Shown: positions 1 through 7,616 of the stretch, piece after piece
Numbering within the stretch: position 1 is the stretch's first letter
Layout: each line of letters starts with the position of its first letter
Assembly: GCA_009930355.1 (NCBI GenBank)
Contig: RZYK01000001.1
Location: 1-44,296 of the forward strand
DNA length: 44,296 nt
Source of the DNA: Campylobacterota bacterium
GTDB taxonomy: Bacteria > Campylobacterota > Campylobacteria > Campylobacterales > Sulfurospirillaceae
Direction of reading: 5' to 3'
Made by a program: the position numbers and the translations under genes
Notes under the pieces: generated by a model
Databases searched by the model: none
Seen by the model: only the letters and a program-made list of their open reading frames with translations
What the model was told of the DNA's origin: nothing

Positions 1-853
1 ATGTAATCCTCAAGCGACGATGGTGATTAAATCAACCATTCCCGTAGGCTATACGAAAAGCTTGCGTGAGCGTTTTAATACCGATAACATCATCTTCTCT
101 CCTGAATTTTTGCGTGAGGGCAAAGCGTTGTATGACAATTTGCATCCGAGTCGTATTATTGTCGGTGAGAAGAGTGAGCGAGCTAAGGTATTTGCTTCCT
201 TACTTGAAGAGGGTGCGATTAAGAAGGATATTCCAAAGCTCTTCGCCGATAGCACGGAAGCCGAAGCCATTAAGCTTTTTGCCAATACCTACTTAGCGAT
301 GCGTGTGGCGTACTTTAATGAGTTGGATTCGTATGCTGCTATTCATGATTTAGATACCAAACAGATTATTGAAGGGGTTGGGTTAGATCCACGCATTGGG
401 CTTCATTATAATAACCCTAGCTTTGGCTATGGCGGATATTGTCTGCCTAAAGATACGAAACAACTTTTAGCCAATTATGCGAGTGTGCCTTCAAATCTCA
501 TTGAAGCGATTGTCAAGTCAAACTCAACCCGCAAAGATTTTATTGCAGACTCTGTACTGAGAAAAAATCCAAAACGTGTGGGTATTTATCGTTTGGTGAT
601 GAAAGAGGGCAGTGATAATTTTCGAAGCTCAGCCATTCAAGGCATTATGAAGCGCATTAAAGCGAAAGGCATTGAAGTGGTTGTGTATGAACCTAGCATT
701 AAAGAGGAGAGCTTTTACCACTCTTCTGTAGTAAAAAATTTGGATGATTTTAAATCATCGTGTGATGTGATTATTGCCAATCGTATGAGTTATGAACTTG
801 AAGATGTTCAAGAGAAGGTTTATACCCGTGATATATTTAATAGCGACAGTTAA
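1..853 (+). CDS. ugd: UDP-glucose 6-dehydrogenase, 3' part (first copy)
   Basis: NAD-dependent UDP-glucose/GDP-mannose dehydrogenase family; oxidises UDP-glucose to UDP-glucuronate in the cytoplasm for surface polysaccharide. The gene is cut by the window edge: the frame is open from base 2 and reads NPQATMVIKSTIPVGYT, which aligns inside the second copy at 15937. The internal ATG at 20 is therefore not the start; about the first 120 residues lie outside. Visible are the family signature SPEFLREGKAL, the substrate-binding stretch around NNPSFGYGGYC with the catalytic Cys in GGYCLPKDTKQL, and the C-terminal UDP-binding domain ending in VYTRDIFNSDS. Codon use (CGT, GCG) is more like the housekeeping genes at the right of the window than like the AT-rich second copy, so this may be the resident gene and the other an import. 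Confidence 0.93.
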   Translation, partial: CNPQATMVIKSTIPVGYTKSLRERFNTDNIIFSPEFLREGKALYDNLHPSRIIVGEKSERAKVFASLLEEGAIKKDIPKLFADSTEAEAIKLFANTYLAMRVAYFNELDSYAAIHDLDTKQIIEGVGLDPRIGLHYNNPSFGYGGYCLPKDTKQLLANYASVPSNLIEAIVKSNSTRKDFIADSVLRKNPKRVGIYRLVMKEGSDNFRSSAIQGIMKRIKAKGIEVVVYEPSIKEESFYHSSVVKNLDDFKSSCDVIIANRMSYELEDVQEKVYTRDIFNSDS

Positions 854-900
854 GGAATGGTAGCGTTTGGCAAAAAATCAAAAACATTTAATCCTATTCA

Positions 901-928
901 AAGTGTGAATACAATACTATTAACACTT
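901..928. promoter_or_regulatory. Dyad AAGTGT-N16-ACACTT upstream of the MarR-type gene
   Basis: A perfect 6-bp inverted repeat (901-906 and 923-928) sits 25 bases before the TTG start of the regulator, in the only untranslated gap at the left of the cluster. A -10-like TACAAT lies between the arms (911-916). The position suits an autoregulatory operator for a winged-helix regulator, but the arms are short and no protein-site link can be shown from sequence. Confidence 0.3.
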
Positions 929-953
929 CAAATGCTATATCAAAGGTTATGAA

Positions 954-1289
954 TTGAATCACGATGAGATTACGTTAGAAATTTTAAAAAATACGGGTCG
1001 AGTCATTTCTCATAAAGTACTGGCGGAGGAAATTGGGTACAGTGTAGGAAAGATAAATTATGTTCTTAGAGGTCTTATCGAAAAAGGGCTTATTAAGGCA
1101 GAGAGATTTATTAATTCGGATAAAAAGTTACAATACAAATACCTACTGACTGAAAAAGGTATCAAAGAAAAGATTGATATCACTCAAAGATTTATAGAAA
1201 GAAAAAAAGCAGAATATGACAAACTACAAAAAGAAATGGAGTTGTATAAAGAGCAATATGAGTATGCTCAAAAGTGTGTGGCTCAATAA
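954..1289 (+). CDS. MarR-family EPS-associated transcriptional regulator
   Basis: Small winged-helix DNA-binding protein of 111 residues, matching in length and layout the MarR-type regulators often found at the head of exopolysaccharide loci (TIGR04176-like). Residues about 5-70 form the helix-turn-helix (AEEIGYSVGKINYVLRGL followed by a wing rich in Lys); residues about 75-111 form a charged coiled coil likely used for dimerisation. The start is TTG at 954: the nearby ATG at 949 hits a stop after one codon, an in-frame TAA lies at 921, and AAAGG at 942-946 is well spaced. The stop overlaps the galE start by one base (TAATG), implying co-transcription and translational coupling. It probably controls the downstream cluster; its ligand is unknown. 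Confidence 0.85.
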   Translation: MNHDEITLEILKNTGRVISHKVLAEEIGYSVGKINYVLRGLIEKGLIKAERFINSDKKLQYKYLLTEKGIKEKIDITQRFIERKKAEYDKLQKEMELYKEQYEYAQKCVAQ

Positions 1290-2314
1290 TGGCAATACTT
1301 ATAACAGGCGGGGCAGGTTATATAGGAAGCCATACCCTAATAGAACTAGCCAATGCAAATTATGACTTTGTAGTATATGACAACTTATCAAATTCATCAA
1401 AAGAATCACTTAAAAGAGTGGCTAATATTATCCATAAAGACGTAATTTTTATAGAAGGTGATGTAAGAGATACTCAAAAATTAAAAGAAGTATTTTTAAC
1501 TTACTCTATTGACTCTGTTATTCATTTTGCAGGGCTCAAGGCGGTGGGTGAAAGTGTTGCTAAGCCACTTCAATATTATGATAATAACGTAGTAGGAACT
1601 TTAAATCTTCTTGAGATGATGAAAGAGTTTGATTGTAAAAAAATAGTATTTAGCTCCTCAGCTACAGTATATGGTGATCCTATTACTACTCCAATCGTTG
1701 AACATTTTCCAGTGGGTACTACTACAAATCCATATGGAACTAGTAAATATATAATTGAAAGAATTTTAGAAGATTTATATATATCAGATAACTCTTTTCA
1801 AATAGTAATACTCAGATATTTTAATCCTGTAGGTGCACATGAAAGTGGTACTATAGGTGAAGATCCAAATGGTATGCCAAATAATCTTATGCCATTTATT
1901 TCGCAAGTTGCGGTAGGGAAAAGAGAATACTTATCTGTATTTGGAAGTGATTATGATACACATGATGGCACGGGAGTGAGAGATTATATCCATGTTGTGG
2001 ATTTAGCAAATGCTCATGTAAAGGCAATAGACTATTTAAATAAACAATTAGATAATATTAAACTACTAATTACGAACATAGGTACAGGCAAAGGCTATAG
2101 TGTTCTTGATGTAGTGAACGCCTTTGAAAAAGCGAGTGGCAAAGAAGTACCTTATAGACTATGTGGACGAAGAGTAGGGGATATCGCAAAGTGCTATGCA
2201 AATCCTGCTTATGCAAAAGAAATTCTTGGTTGGGAAGCAAAAAGAACATTAGAACAGATGTGTGAAGATAGTTGGAGATGGCAGTCAAATAATCCAAATG
2301 GGTATGGTTTTTAA
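1289..2314 (+). CDS. galE: UDP-glucose 4-epimerase
   Basis: Interconverts UDP-glucose and UDP-galactose (or the N-acetyl forms). An extended SDR of 341 residues, the usual GalE length. The N-terminal Rossmann motif is TGGAGYIGSH; the active site is SSSATVYG followed by the YxxxK motif NPYGTSKY; further typical GalE features are RYFNPVGAH and GTGVRDYIHVVDLA. A GTG at 1274 would add five residues (MCGSI), but MAILITGG from ATG 1289 is the natural SDR start and overlaps the preceding stop by one base. The stop overlaps the next ATG in the same way. A loop near residues 250-260 is slightly longer than usual. UDP-Glc versus UDP-GlcNAc preference cannot be decided here. Confidence 0.93.
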   Translation: MAILITGGAGYIGSHTLIELANANYDFVVYDNLSNSSKESLKRVANIIHKDVIFIEGDVRDTQKLKEVFLTYSIDSVIHFAGLKAVGESVAKPLQYYDNNVVGTLNLLEMMKEFDCKKIVFSSSATVYGDPITTPIVEHFPVGTTTNPYGTSKYIIERILEDLYISDNSFQIVILRYFNPVGAHESGTIGEDPNGMPNNLMPFISQVAVGKREYLSVFGSDYDTHDGTGVRDYIHVVDLANAHVKAIDYLNKQLDNIKLLITNIGTGKGYSVLDVVNAFEKASGKEVPYRLCGRRVGDIAKCYANPAYAKEILGWEAKRTLEQMCEDSWRWQSNNPNGYGF

Positions 2315-3375
2315 TGAAAATCTTAGTGACGGGAACGGCAGGATTTATAGGCTATCACTTAGCTAAAAAACTTCTAGAACGGGGTGATGAAGTCGTAGGA
2401 GTTGATAACATCAATGACTACTATGACGTCAATCTAAAATATGCAAGATTATCAGAATTAGGAATTCGTACAAATGAAGTAAAAGACAATAAATTGCTTG
2501 GTTCAACAACTTATCCGAAGCATCAATTTATTAAAGCCAATCTTGAAGATAGTGAAACTATAAATAAACTTTTTGTATCGGAGAAGTTCGATGCGGTATG
2601 TAACTTAGCCGCACAAGCAGGAGTGAGATACTCACTGGAAAATCCCCATGCCTATATCCAATCAAATGTAGTGGGATTTTTAAATATCTTAGAAGCGTGT
2701 AGACATTATGGTGTTAAAAATCTATGTTATGCTTCTAGTTCTTCTGTATATGGATTGAATAAATCACAACCTTTTAAAACAAGTGACCACACAGACCATC
2801 CTATAAGTCTCTACGCCGCTACTAAAAAATCAAACGAGATGATGGCACACACTTATGCTCATTTGTATAATATCTCGTGTACGGGATTGCGGTTTTTTAC
2901 TGTTTATGGGGAGATGGGACGACCCGATATGGCTCCTATGCTTTTTGCGGATGCTATATTTAACGACAGACCTATAAAAGTATTTAACCACGGAAATATG
3001 AGTAGAGACTTTACTTATATAGGTGATATCGTAGATGGTATTGTCAAAGTGATAGATAACCCAGCTAAACCATCAGATAAATTCGATGCAAACAATCCTG
3101 ATCCATCTATATCTAACGCACCATATAGAATCTATAATATTGGAAACAATTCTCCTGTACAACTACTCGATTTTATAAAAACGCTAGAAATTGCTATAGG
3201 AAAAGAAGCAGTAAAAAATTTCATGGATATGCAAGATGGTGATGTCGTTTCTACTTATGCAGATGTGCGTGATCTTATCAATGATTTTGGGTATAAGCCT
3301 GATACTTCACTTGAAGTGGGAATTGAGAGATTTGTGAAGTGGTATAGAGAATTTTATGGAGTAAAAAATGATTAA
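2314..3375 (+). CDS. UDP-glucuronate 4-epimerase-like NAD-dependent epimerase
   Basis: Extended SDR of 353 residues resembling the LpsL/GAE group, which converts UDP-glucuronate to UDP-galacturonate. Visible are TGTAGFIGYH (NAD binding), DNINDYYDVNLKYARL (typical of this subgroup), QAGVRYSLENPHAYI, the active-site SSSSVYG and the YxxxK in SLYAATKKSNE, and RFFTVYGEMGRPDMAP. With the UDP-glucose dehydrogenases at 1 and 15937 it would give a UDP-GlcA to UDP-GalA route. Start and stop overlap both neighbours (TAATG with galE; eight bases with manC). Substrate is assigned by subgroup motifs only. Confidence 0.85.
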   Translation: MKILVTGTAGFIGYHLAKKLLERGDEVVGVDNINDYYDVNLKYARLSELGIRTNEVKDNKLLGSTTYPKHQFIKANLEDSETINKLFVSEKFDAVCNLAAQAGVRYSLENPHAYIQSNVVGFLNILEACRHYGVKNLCYASSSSVYGLNKSQPFKTSDHTDHPISLYAATKKSNEMMAHTYAHLYNISCTGLRFFTVYGEMGRPDMAPMLFADAIFNDRPIKVFNHGNMSRDFTYIGDIVDGIVKVIDNPAKPSDKFDANNPDPSISNAPYRIYNIGNNSPVQLLDFIKTLEIAIGKEAVKNFMDMQDGDVVSTYADVRDLINDFGYKPDTSLEVGIERFVKWYREFYGVKND

Positions 3376-4753
3376 TATCATCTTGTGTGGCGGAAGTGGA
3401 ACAAGGCTTTGGCCATTAAGTCGTACTCTTATGCCAAAACAATTTGTCAAGCTGTTCGATAACCAATCCCTTTTTCAATTAACCATAAAACGCAATAGTC
3501 AACTGTGTGATGAACAGTTTATTGTCTCCAACAGTGAACAATATTTTTTAGCGCTCGATCAACTTGAGGAGCTGAACAGCCTACATAATCATTATTTATT
3601 AGAGCCTATGGGGAGAAATACTGCTCCTGCGATTGCGTTAGCGTGTATGGCTTTAGATCCTAATGAAGTTGTACTGGTTACCCCCAGTGATCATCTCATT
3701 AAAGATCAAATAGCGTATGAAAATGCGGTGCATAGAGCGATTGTTCTTGCAGAAAAGGGCTTTTTGGTCACCTTTGGCATTCAACCAACTTTTGCTGAAA
3801 CAGGCTTTGGCTACATTGAAGCTAGAAGCGTAAATGGTGAATCGTTAGATGTAAATGGTTTGGATGTTATAAAGTTTCACGAGAAGCCAGATGTAAAAAC
3901 AGCGAGTGAATATCTTGCTATTAACCACTCATCACTCACCACTCGCCACTCTCAATTTCTTTGGAACAGTGGAATGTTTTGTTTTAAAGCAGGTACTTTT
4001 TTAGAAGAGCTTGAAATCTATTCACCAGAAATTTTTCTTACATGTAAAAAGGCTTATGAACATGCAAAATATGATGGGATGATTCGTATACATCATGAGG
4101 ATATGCTGGCAATTCCTGAAGATAGCATTGATTATGCAGTGATGGAAAAGAGTGAAAAAGTCAAAGTGATCCCTAGTGATATAGGGTGGAGTGATGTAGG
4201 AAGCTTTGATGCCCTCTCCAATGAACTGAGTAATGATGAAGCGAATAATTTTATTTTTTCCCATAAACACGTCAGTTTAATTGATGTACAGGACTTAATT
4301 GTTATTGATACGGAAGATGCGCTTTTAATTAGCCAAAAGGGAAGTTCTCAAAAAGTGAAAGAGATTGTAGGATGTCTTAAAAAAGAGAATATTGAACTTA
4401 CAAAAACTCATGCAACCGTGCATCGACCATGGGGAACATATAGTGTTTTAGAAGATAAACCAGGCTATAAAATTAAAAAAATTATAGTAAAACCTGGTAA
4501 AAGACTGAGTCTTCAAAAGCATTTTCATCGTAATGAACATTGGATAGTCGTCAGTGGTACAGCAACGGTGAGTGTAGAAGATAAAAGTTATATCGTGAGA
4601 GAAAATGAATCAACTTATATTAGAGCGGGTGAAATTCATCGACTTGAAAATCAAGGTAAAATTCCTATTGTACTCATTGAAGCGCAAGTGGGAAGTTACA
4701 CGGGTGAAGATGATATTGTTAGAATTGAAGATGACTTTAATCGTGAATCGTAA
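3368..4753 (+). CDS. manC: Mannose-1-phosphate guanylyltransferase / mannose-6-phosphate isomerase
   Basis: Bifunctional type II enzyme making GDP-mannose, the precursor used by the gmd/fcl genes downstream. 461 residues, about the usual length. The N-terminal nucleotidyltransferase has GGSGTRLWPLSR, MPKQF and the LWNSGMF motif; the C-terminal phosphomannose isomerase cupin has RPWGTY, KPGKRLSLQKHFHRNEHW and the metal-binding His residues. An 11-12-residue insert (NHSSLTTRHSQ, about residues 187-197) separates EYLA from FLWNSGMF, normally nearly adjacent; it is encoded by a CTCACCA-type heptamer array (3921-3955). The last codons and the stop (NRES) coincide with the left array of the four-helix-bundle unit, so that insertion may have replaced the original C-terminus. 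Confidence 0.94.
   Translation: MINIILCGGSGTRLWPLSRTLMPKQFVKLFDNQSLFQLTIKRNSQLCDEQFIVSNSEQYFLALDQLEELNSLHNHYLLEPMGRNTAPAIALACMALDPNEVVLVTPSDHLIKDQIAYENAVHRAIVLAEKGFLVTFGIQPTFAETGFGYIEARSVNGESLDVNGLDVIKFHEKPDVKTASEYLAINHSSLTTRHSQFLWNSGMFCFKAGTFLEELEIYSPEIFLTCKKAYEHAKYDGMIRIHHEDMLAIPEDSIDYAVMEKSEKVKVIPSDIGWSDVGSFDALSNELSNDEANNFIFSHKHVSLIDVQDLIVIDTEDALLISQKGSSQKVKEIVGCLKKENIELTKTHATVHRPWGTYSVLEDKPGYKIKKIIVKPGKRLSLQKHFHRNEHWIVVSGTATVSVEDKSYIVRENESTYIRAGEIHRLENQGKIPIVLIEAQVGSYTGEDDIVRIEDDFNRES
3921..3955 (+). repeat. Heptamer array in manC (5 x CTCACCA-type)
   Basis: Five consecutive 7-bp units (such as CTCATCA, CTCACCA, CTCGCCA), translated in frame as part of NHSSLTTRHSQ in a loop of ManC where family members have no such residues. 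No full inverted partner array is seen upstream. Confidence 0.75.
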
Positions 4754-4777
4754 AAAGTGAAGAGTGAGTTGTGGAAA
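4743..4777 (-). repeat. Left heptamer array (5 x GTGARNN)
   Basis: Five 7-bp units spanning the manC stop codon: GTGAATC, GTAAAAA, then GTGAAGA, GTGAGTT and GTGGAAA. It is the reverse-complement class of the CTCACNA arrays and pairs in phase with 5157-5191. Confidence 0.7.
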
Positions 4778-4782
4778 TCTAA

Positions 4783-5142
4783 ATGAAAACACATCATGAC
4801 TTGGATGTTTGGAAGTTTTCTATTGAGCTTGTAGAAGATATTTATCAAGTATCAATGCACTTTCCAAAAGAAGAAATATATGGGTTAACTTCTCAATTGC
4901 GAAGAGCGGCAGTTTCTATTCCGAGCAATATAGCTGAGGGAGCAGCAAGGCAGTCAAATAAAGAATTTATACAGTTTTTGTATATTGCATTAGGATCTTT
5001 AAGTGAAGTAGAAACGCAAGTGTTTATAGCCTTAAAATTAGGTTTTATACAAAATATCGATAAAATCAATTCTAAAATAGTAGATATAAAGAAAATGTTA
5101 TTGGGTTTAATCAAATATATAAAAGGGAGACACATTGAATAA
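4783..5142 (+). CDS. Four-helix-bundle protein (23S rRNA intervening-sequence / S23 family)
   Basis: 119 residues, all helical, with the family hallmarks: HHDLDVWK near the N-terminus, then YGLTSQLRRAAVSIPSNIAEGAARQS and FIQFLYIALGSLSEVETQ. Relatives (TIGR02436) occur inside 23S rRNA intervening sequences and scattered in polysaccharide loci; the bAvd accessory protein of diversity-generating retroelements has a similar fold. The molecular role is unknown; positively charged surfaces suggest nucleic-acid binding. Here there is no rRNA nearby. Instead the gene is bracketed by inverted heptamer arrays of the kind inserted into its neighbours, which suggests a link between protein and repeat. 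It has no strong ribosome site and its stop overlaps the start of gmd. Confidence 0.9.
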   Translation: MKTHHDLDVWKFSIELVEDIYQVSMHFPKEEIYGLTSQLRRAAVSIPSNIAEGAARQSNKEFIQFLYIALGSLSEVETQVFIALKLGFIQNIDKINSKIVDIKKMLLGLIKYIKGRHIE

Positions 5143-6367
5143 CAAAAACAATACAATTCACCACTTACCACTCACCACTCACGACTCACAAAAAGTCGCT
5201 TTGATCACAGGCATAACAGGACAAGATGGAAGTTACTTAGCAGAATTTTTGCTCAAAAAAGGGTATATTGTTCATGGTCTTAAAAGAAGAAGTTCTTTAT
5301 TTAATACTGACAGAATTGACCATCTCTACCAAGACCCACATGTTGAAAATAGGAATCTTATTTTGCATCATGGTGATATGACCGATAGTATGAATCTCAC
5401 ACGCATTATTCAAGAGACACAGCCTGATGAGATTTATAACTTAGCAGCTATGAGTCATGTACATGTGAGCTTTGAAACACCAGAATATGTCGCTAATGCT
5501 GATGGTACGGGTACGCTTAGAATTCTTGAAGCAGTTCGTTTATTGGGCTTGGAAAAAAAGACAAAAATTTATCAAGCCAGTACGAGTGAACTGTACGGTA
5601 AAGTACAAGAAACCCCTCAAAAAGAGACCACACCGTTTTACCCACGAAGCCCTTATGCGGTTGCGAAGATGTATGCCTACTGGATCACGGTCAATTACCG
5701 AGAAGCCTATGGGATGTTTGCATGTAATGGGATTTTATTTAATCATGAAAGTCCTGTACGAGGTGAGACATTTGTAACTAGAAAAATTACAAGAGCAGCA
5801 AGTAAAATTGCTCTTGGACTTCAAGATAAACTATATCTTGGAAATCTTGATGCAAAAAGAGACTGGGGTCATGCAAAAGATTATGTAAGAATGATGTGGA
5901 TGATTTTACAAGCAGAGGAGCCAGAAGATTGGGTAATAGCAACTGGACAAACAACAACTGTAAGAGATTTTGTAAAATTAAGTTTTGAATACTGTGGAAT
6001 TTATTTGCGGTTTGAAGGTGTTGGAGTAGATGAAGTAGGGATAATTGATCGAATTGATGAAGAAGTATTCAAAGAGCGAGTAGCAAGTAGCAGGTTGCAA
6101 GTAGACAAAAAAGAACAACTCACTACTTACAACTTACCACTCACGATCAATCAAACGGTAGTTTGTGTAGATCCTAGATACTTTAGACCAACAGAGGTTG
6201 ATTTACTTTTAGGAGATCCTTCTAAAGCAGAGAAAAAGCTAGGATGGAATAGAGAATACAATCTTCAAGACCTTGTAAATGATATGATGAAATCAGATTT
6301 AAAACTTATGACAAAAGATGTTTACCTAAAAGATGGTGGATATAAAACTATGAGTTATTATGAGTAA
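5135..6367 (+). CDS. gmd: GDP-mannose 4,6-dehydratase
   Basis: Converts GDP-mannose to GDP-4-dehydro-6-deoxy-mannose, the first step to GDP-fucose and related 6-deoxy sugars. Motifs: TGITGQDGSYLAEFLL (NADP binding), the active-site TSELYG, YAVAKMYAYW with YxxxK, NHESPVRGETFVTRK, and DPRYFRPTEVDLLLGDP. At 410 residues it is longer than the usual ~370 for two reasons. The first ~23 residues (TIHHLPLTTHDSQ) are translated heptamer array, starting at TTG 5135 behind GGGAG. A ~24-residue insert around residues 314-337 (ASSRLQVDKK to TTYNLPLT) is a paired heptamer element. The inserts avoid the NADP-binding and catalytic motifs, so activity may survive. The 5' half looks less AT-rich than the 3' half, hinting at a recombined gene. 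Confidence 0.92.
   Translation: MNNKNNTIHHLPLTTHDSQKVALITGITGQDGSYLAEFLLKKGYIVHGLKRRSSLFNTDRIDHLYQDPHVENRNLILHHGDMTDSMNLTRIIQETQPDEIYNLAAMSHVHVSFETPEYVANADGTGTLRILEAVRLLGLEKKTKIYQASTSELYGKVQETPQKETTPFYPRSPYAVAKMYAYWITVNYREAYGMFACNGILFNHESPVRGETFVTRKITRAASKIALGLQDKLYLGNLDAKRDWGHAKDYVRMMWMILQAEEPEDWVIATGQTTTVRDFVKLSFEYCGIYLRFEGVGVDEVGIIDRIDEEVFKERVASSRLQVDKKEQLTTYNLPLTINQTVVCVDPRYFRPTEVDLLLGDPSKAEKKLGWNREYNLQDLVNDMMKSDLKLMTKDVYLKDGGYKTMSYYE
5157..5191 (+). repeat. Right heptamer array (5 x CTCACNA) in the gmd N-terminus
   Basis: Five consecutive 7-bp units (TTCACCA, CTTACCA, CTCACCA, CTCACGA, CTCACAA). It is translated as the N-terminal extension of Gmd (LPLTTHDSQ) and is inverted relative to 4743-4777. 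Confidence 0.8.
6076..6146. repeat. Paired inverted heptamer element inside gmd
   Basis: Left arm 6076-6103 has four units of GCRAGTA type (GCGAGTA, GCAAGTA, GCAGGTT, GCAAGTA). A 15-bp AT-rich loop follows. Right arm 6119-6146 has four CTCACTA/CTTACCA-type units. The arms are imperfect reverse complements in phase. The left arm uses GCAAGTA where GTGAGTA would create TGA/TAG stops, so the frame stays open (VASSRLQVD). Confidence 0.8.
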
Positions 6368-6375
6368 GATATAAA

Positions 6376-7581
6376 ATGAATAAAAATAGTAAAATATATG
6401 TAGCAGGACATAGAGGATTAGTTGGTTCTGCTATTATAAAAAATCTTGTTTCAAAAGGTTATACAAATATAATCACAAGAACTCATAAAGAGCTTGATTT
6501 AATAAATCAAAAAGCTGTTGAAGAGTTCTTTGAAAAAGAGAAACCTGAATATGTAATCTTAGCTGCTGCAAAAGTTGGTGGAATAGTTGCTAATAATACT
6601 TACCGTGCTGACTTTATCTATGAAAACCTACAAATTCAAAATAATGTAATTCATCAATCATATGTTCATAAAGTAAAAAAACTACTATTTTTAGGGAGTA
6701 CTTGTATCTACCCAAAAAATGCTCCTCAACCTATGAGTGAAGATTCTTTACTAATAAGTCCACTAGAGTATACAAATGAACCATATGCAATAGCAAAAAT
6801 AGCTGGGATAAAAATGTGTGAGAGTTATAATATACAATATGGTACAAACTTCATATCTGTAATGCCCACAAATCTATATGGACCAAATGATAACTTTGAT
6901 TTAGAAACTTCTCATGTATTACCAGCACTTATACGAAAGATTCATCTTGGTAAATGCTTAGAAGAAAACAATTGGGAAGCAATAAAAGAAGATTTAAACA
7001 AAAATCCAATAGAAGGTATAAACGGTTCAAATTCAGAAAATCAAATATTGGAAAAATTAAATAGTTACGGTATAGAGGTTGTAGTGAGTAGTGAGTTGCA
7101 AGTAGAAAAAGAAAATACTACAAACAACCGACTACCAACTACCCACAATAAGCAATCAAAGATTGCAATAGAAATATGGGGAAGTGGAAATCCTAGACGA
7201 GAATTTCTATATTCTGAAGATATGGCAGATGCTTGTGTATTTATAATGGAAAATAGAAACTTCCAAGATATCGTAAATCAGCAAGTAGAAAATTGCAAAA
7301 CAACACAAAAAGAACTACCCACTACCCACCACACACTACATACAGAAGTTCGTAACACGCACATAAATATCGGAACAGGCATAGACATAAGCATAAAAGA
7401 ACTTGCCGAACTTATCAAAAATATCATTGGATTTAAAGGGGAACTATATTTTAATACAGAAAAACCAGACGGTACTATGAAAAAACTCACAGATGTAAGC
7501 AAATTAAATTCACTTGGATGGAAGTACAAAATGGATTTAGAATCTGGAATAAAGGAGATGTACAAATGGTATCTTCAATAA
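6376..7581 (+). CDS. fcl: GDP-L-fucose synthase, long form with repeat insertions (first copy)
   Basis: NADPH-dependent 3,5-epimerase/4-reductase acting on the Gmd product to give GDP-L-fucose. Motifs: AGHRGLVGSA, ILAAAKVGGIVANNTY, the GSTCIYP active site, EPYAIAKIAGIKMCE with YxxxK, MPTNLYGPND, and EIWGSGNPRREFLYSEDMADA. 401 residues against 311 in the second copy at 10441. Part of the extra length (about residues 195-235) is a loop known in long-form Fcl proteins. The rest is two translated heptamer elements, at about residues 236-259 (VVSSELQVEKE to RLPTTHNKQ) and 302-323 (QQVENCKTT to LPTTHHTLHT). The end, MYKWYLQ, is followed by another array and by a remnant of a second fcl 3' end. Confidence 0.9.
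   Translation: MNKNSKIYVAGHRGLVGSAIIKNLVSKGYTNIITRTHKELDLINQKAVEEFFEKEKPEYVILAAAKVGGIVANNTYRADFIYENLQIQNNVIHQSYVHKVKKLLFLGSTCIYPKNAPQPMSEDSLLISPLEYTNEPYAIAKIAGIKMCESYNIQYGTNFISVMPTNLYGPNDNFDLETSHVLPALIRKIHLGKCLEENNWEAIKEDLNKNPIEGINGSNSENQILEKLNSYGIEVVVSSELQVEKENTTNNRLPTTHNKQSKIAIEIWGSGNPRREFLYSEDMADACVFIMENRNFQDIVNQQVENCKTTQKELPTTHHTLHTEVRNTHINIGTGIDISIKELAELIKNIIGFKGELYFNTEKPDGTMKKLTDVSKLNSLGWKYKMDLESGIKEMYKWYLQ
7081..7145. repeat. Paired inverted heptamer element 1 inside fcl
   Basis: The left arm (7081-7104) has GTGAGTA, GTGAGTT and GCAAGTA units; the right arm (7118-7145) has CTACAAA, CAACCGA, CTACCAA and CTACCCA. It is translated in frame as VVSSELQVE...RLPTTHN, closely resembling the VASSRLQVD...LPLT of the gmd element, so the two are copies of one family. 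Confidence 0.75.
7281..7342. repeat. Paired heptamer element 2 inside fcl
   Basis: The degenerate left arm (GCAAGTA, GAAAATT, GCAAAAC) is at 7281-7301; the clear right arm (CTACCCA twice, CCACACA, CTACATA) is at 7315-7342. It is inserted between FQDIV and the conserved RNTHINIGTG of Fcl. Confidence 0.65.
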
Positions 7582-7583
7582 CA

Positions 7584-7614
7584 CTACTTTCTACTCAGCA
7601 CTTACTACTTACTA
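7584..7614 (+). repeat. Heptamer array after the fcl stop codon
   Basis: CTACTTT, CTACTCA, a 3-bp interruption, then CTTACTA twice, directly between the fcl stop (7579-7581) and the fcl remnant. Same family as the intragenic arrays, right-arm orientation. Confidence 0.6.
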
Positions 7615-7616
7615 AA

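Larger units (their letters stand above)
4743..5191. mobile_element. Candidate mobile unit: four-helix-bundle gene between inverted heptamer arrays
   Basis: The left array (4743-4777, GTGAATC/GTGAGTT-type units) and the right array (5157-5191, CTCACCA-type units) are each exactly five 7-bp units and in opposite orientation, so they could form a long stem around the 119-codon gene at 4783. The unit lies between manC and gmd, normally adjacent genes of one pathway, and alters the last codons of manC and the first codons of gmd. Mobility is inferred from this layout; no target-site duplication is clear. Confidence 0.45.

Noticed and set aside
2034..2075. A loop in galE that is slightly longer than usual and AT-rich, suspected as another heptamer array
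   Set aside because: No consistent 7-bp unit could be laid over it; normal loop variation explains it.
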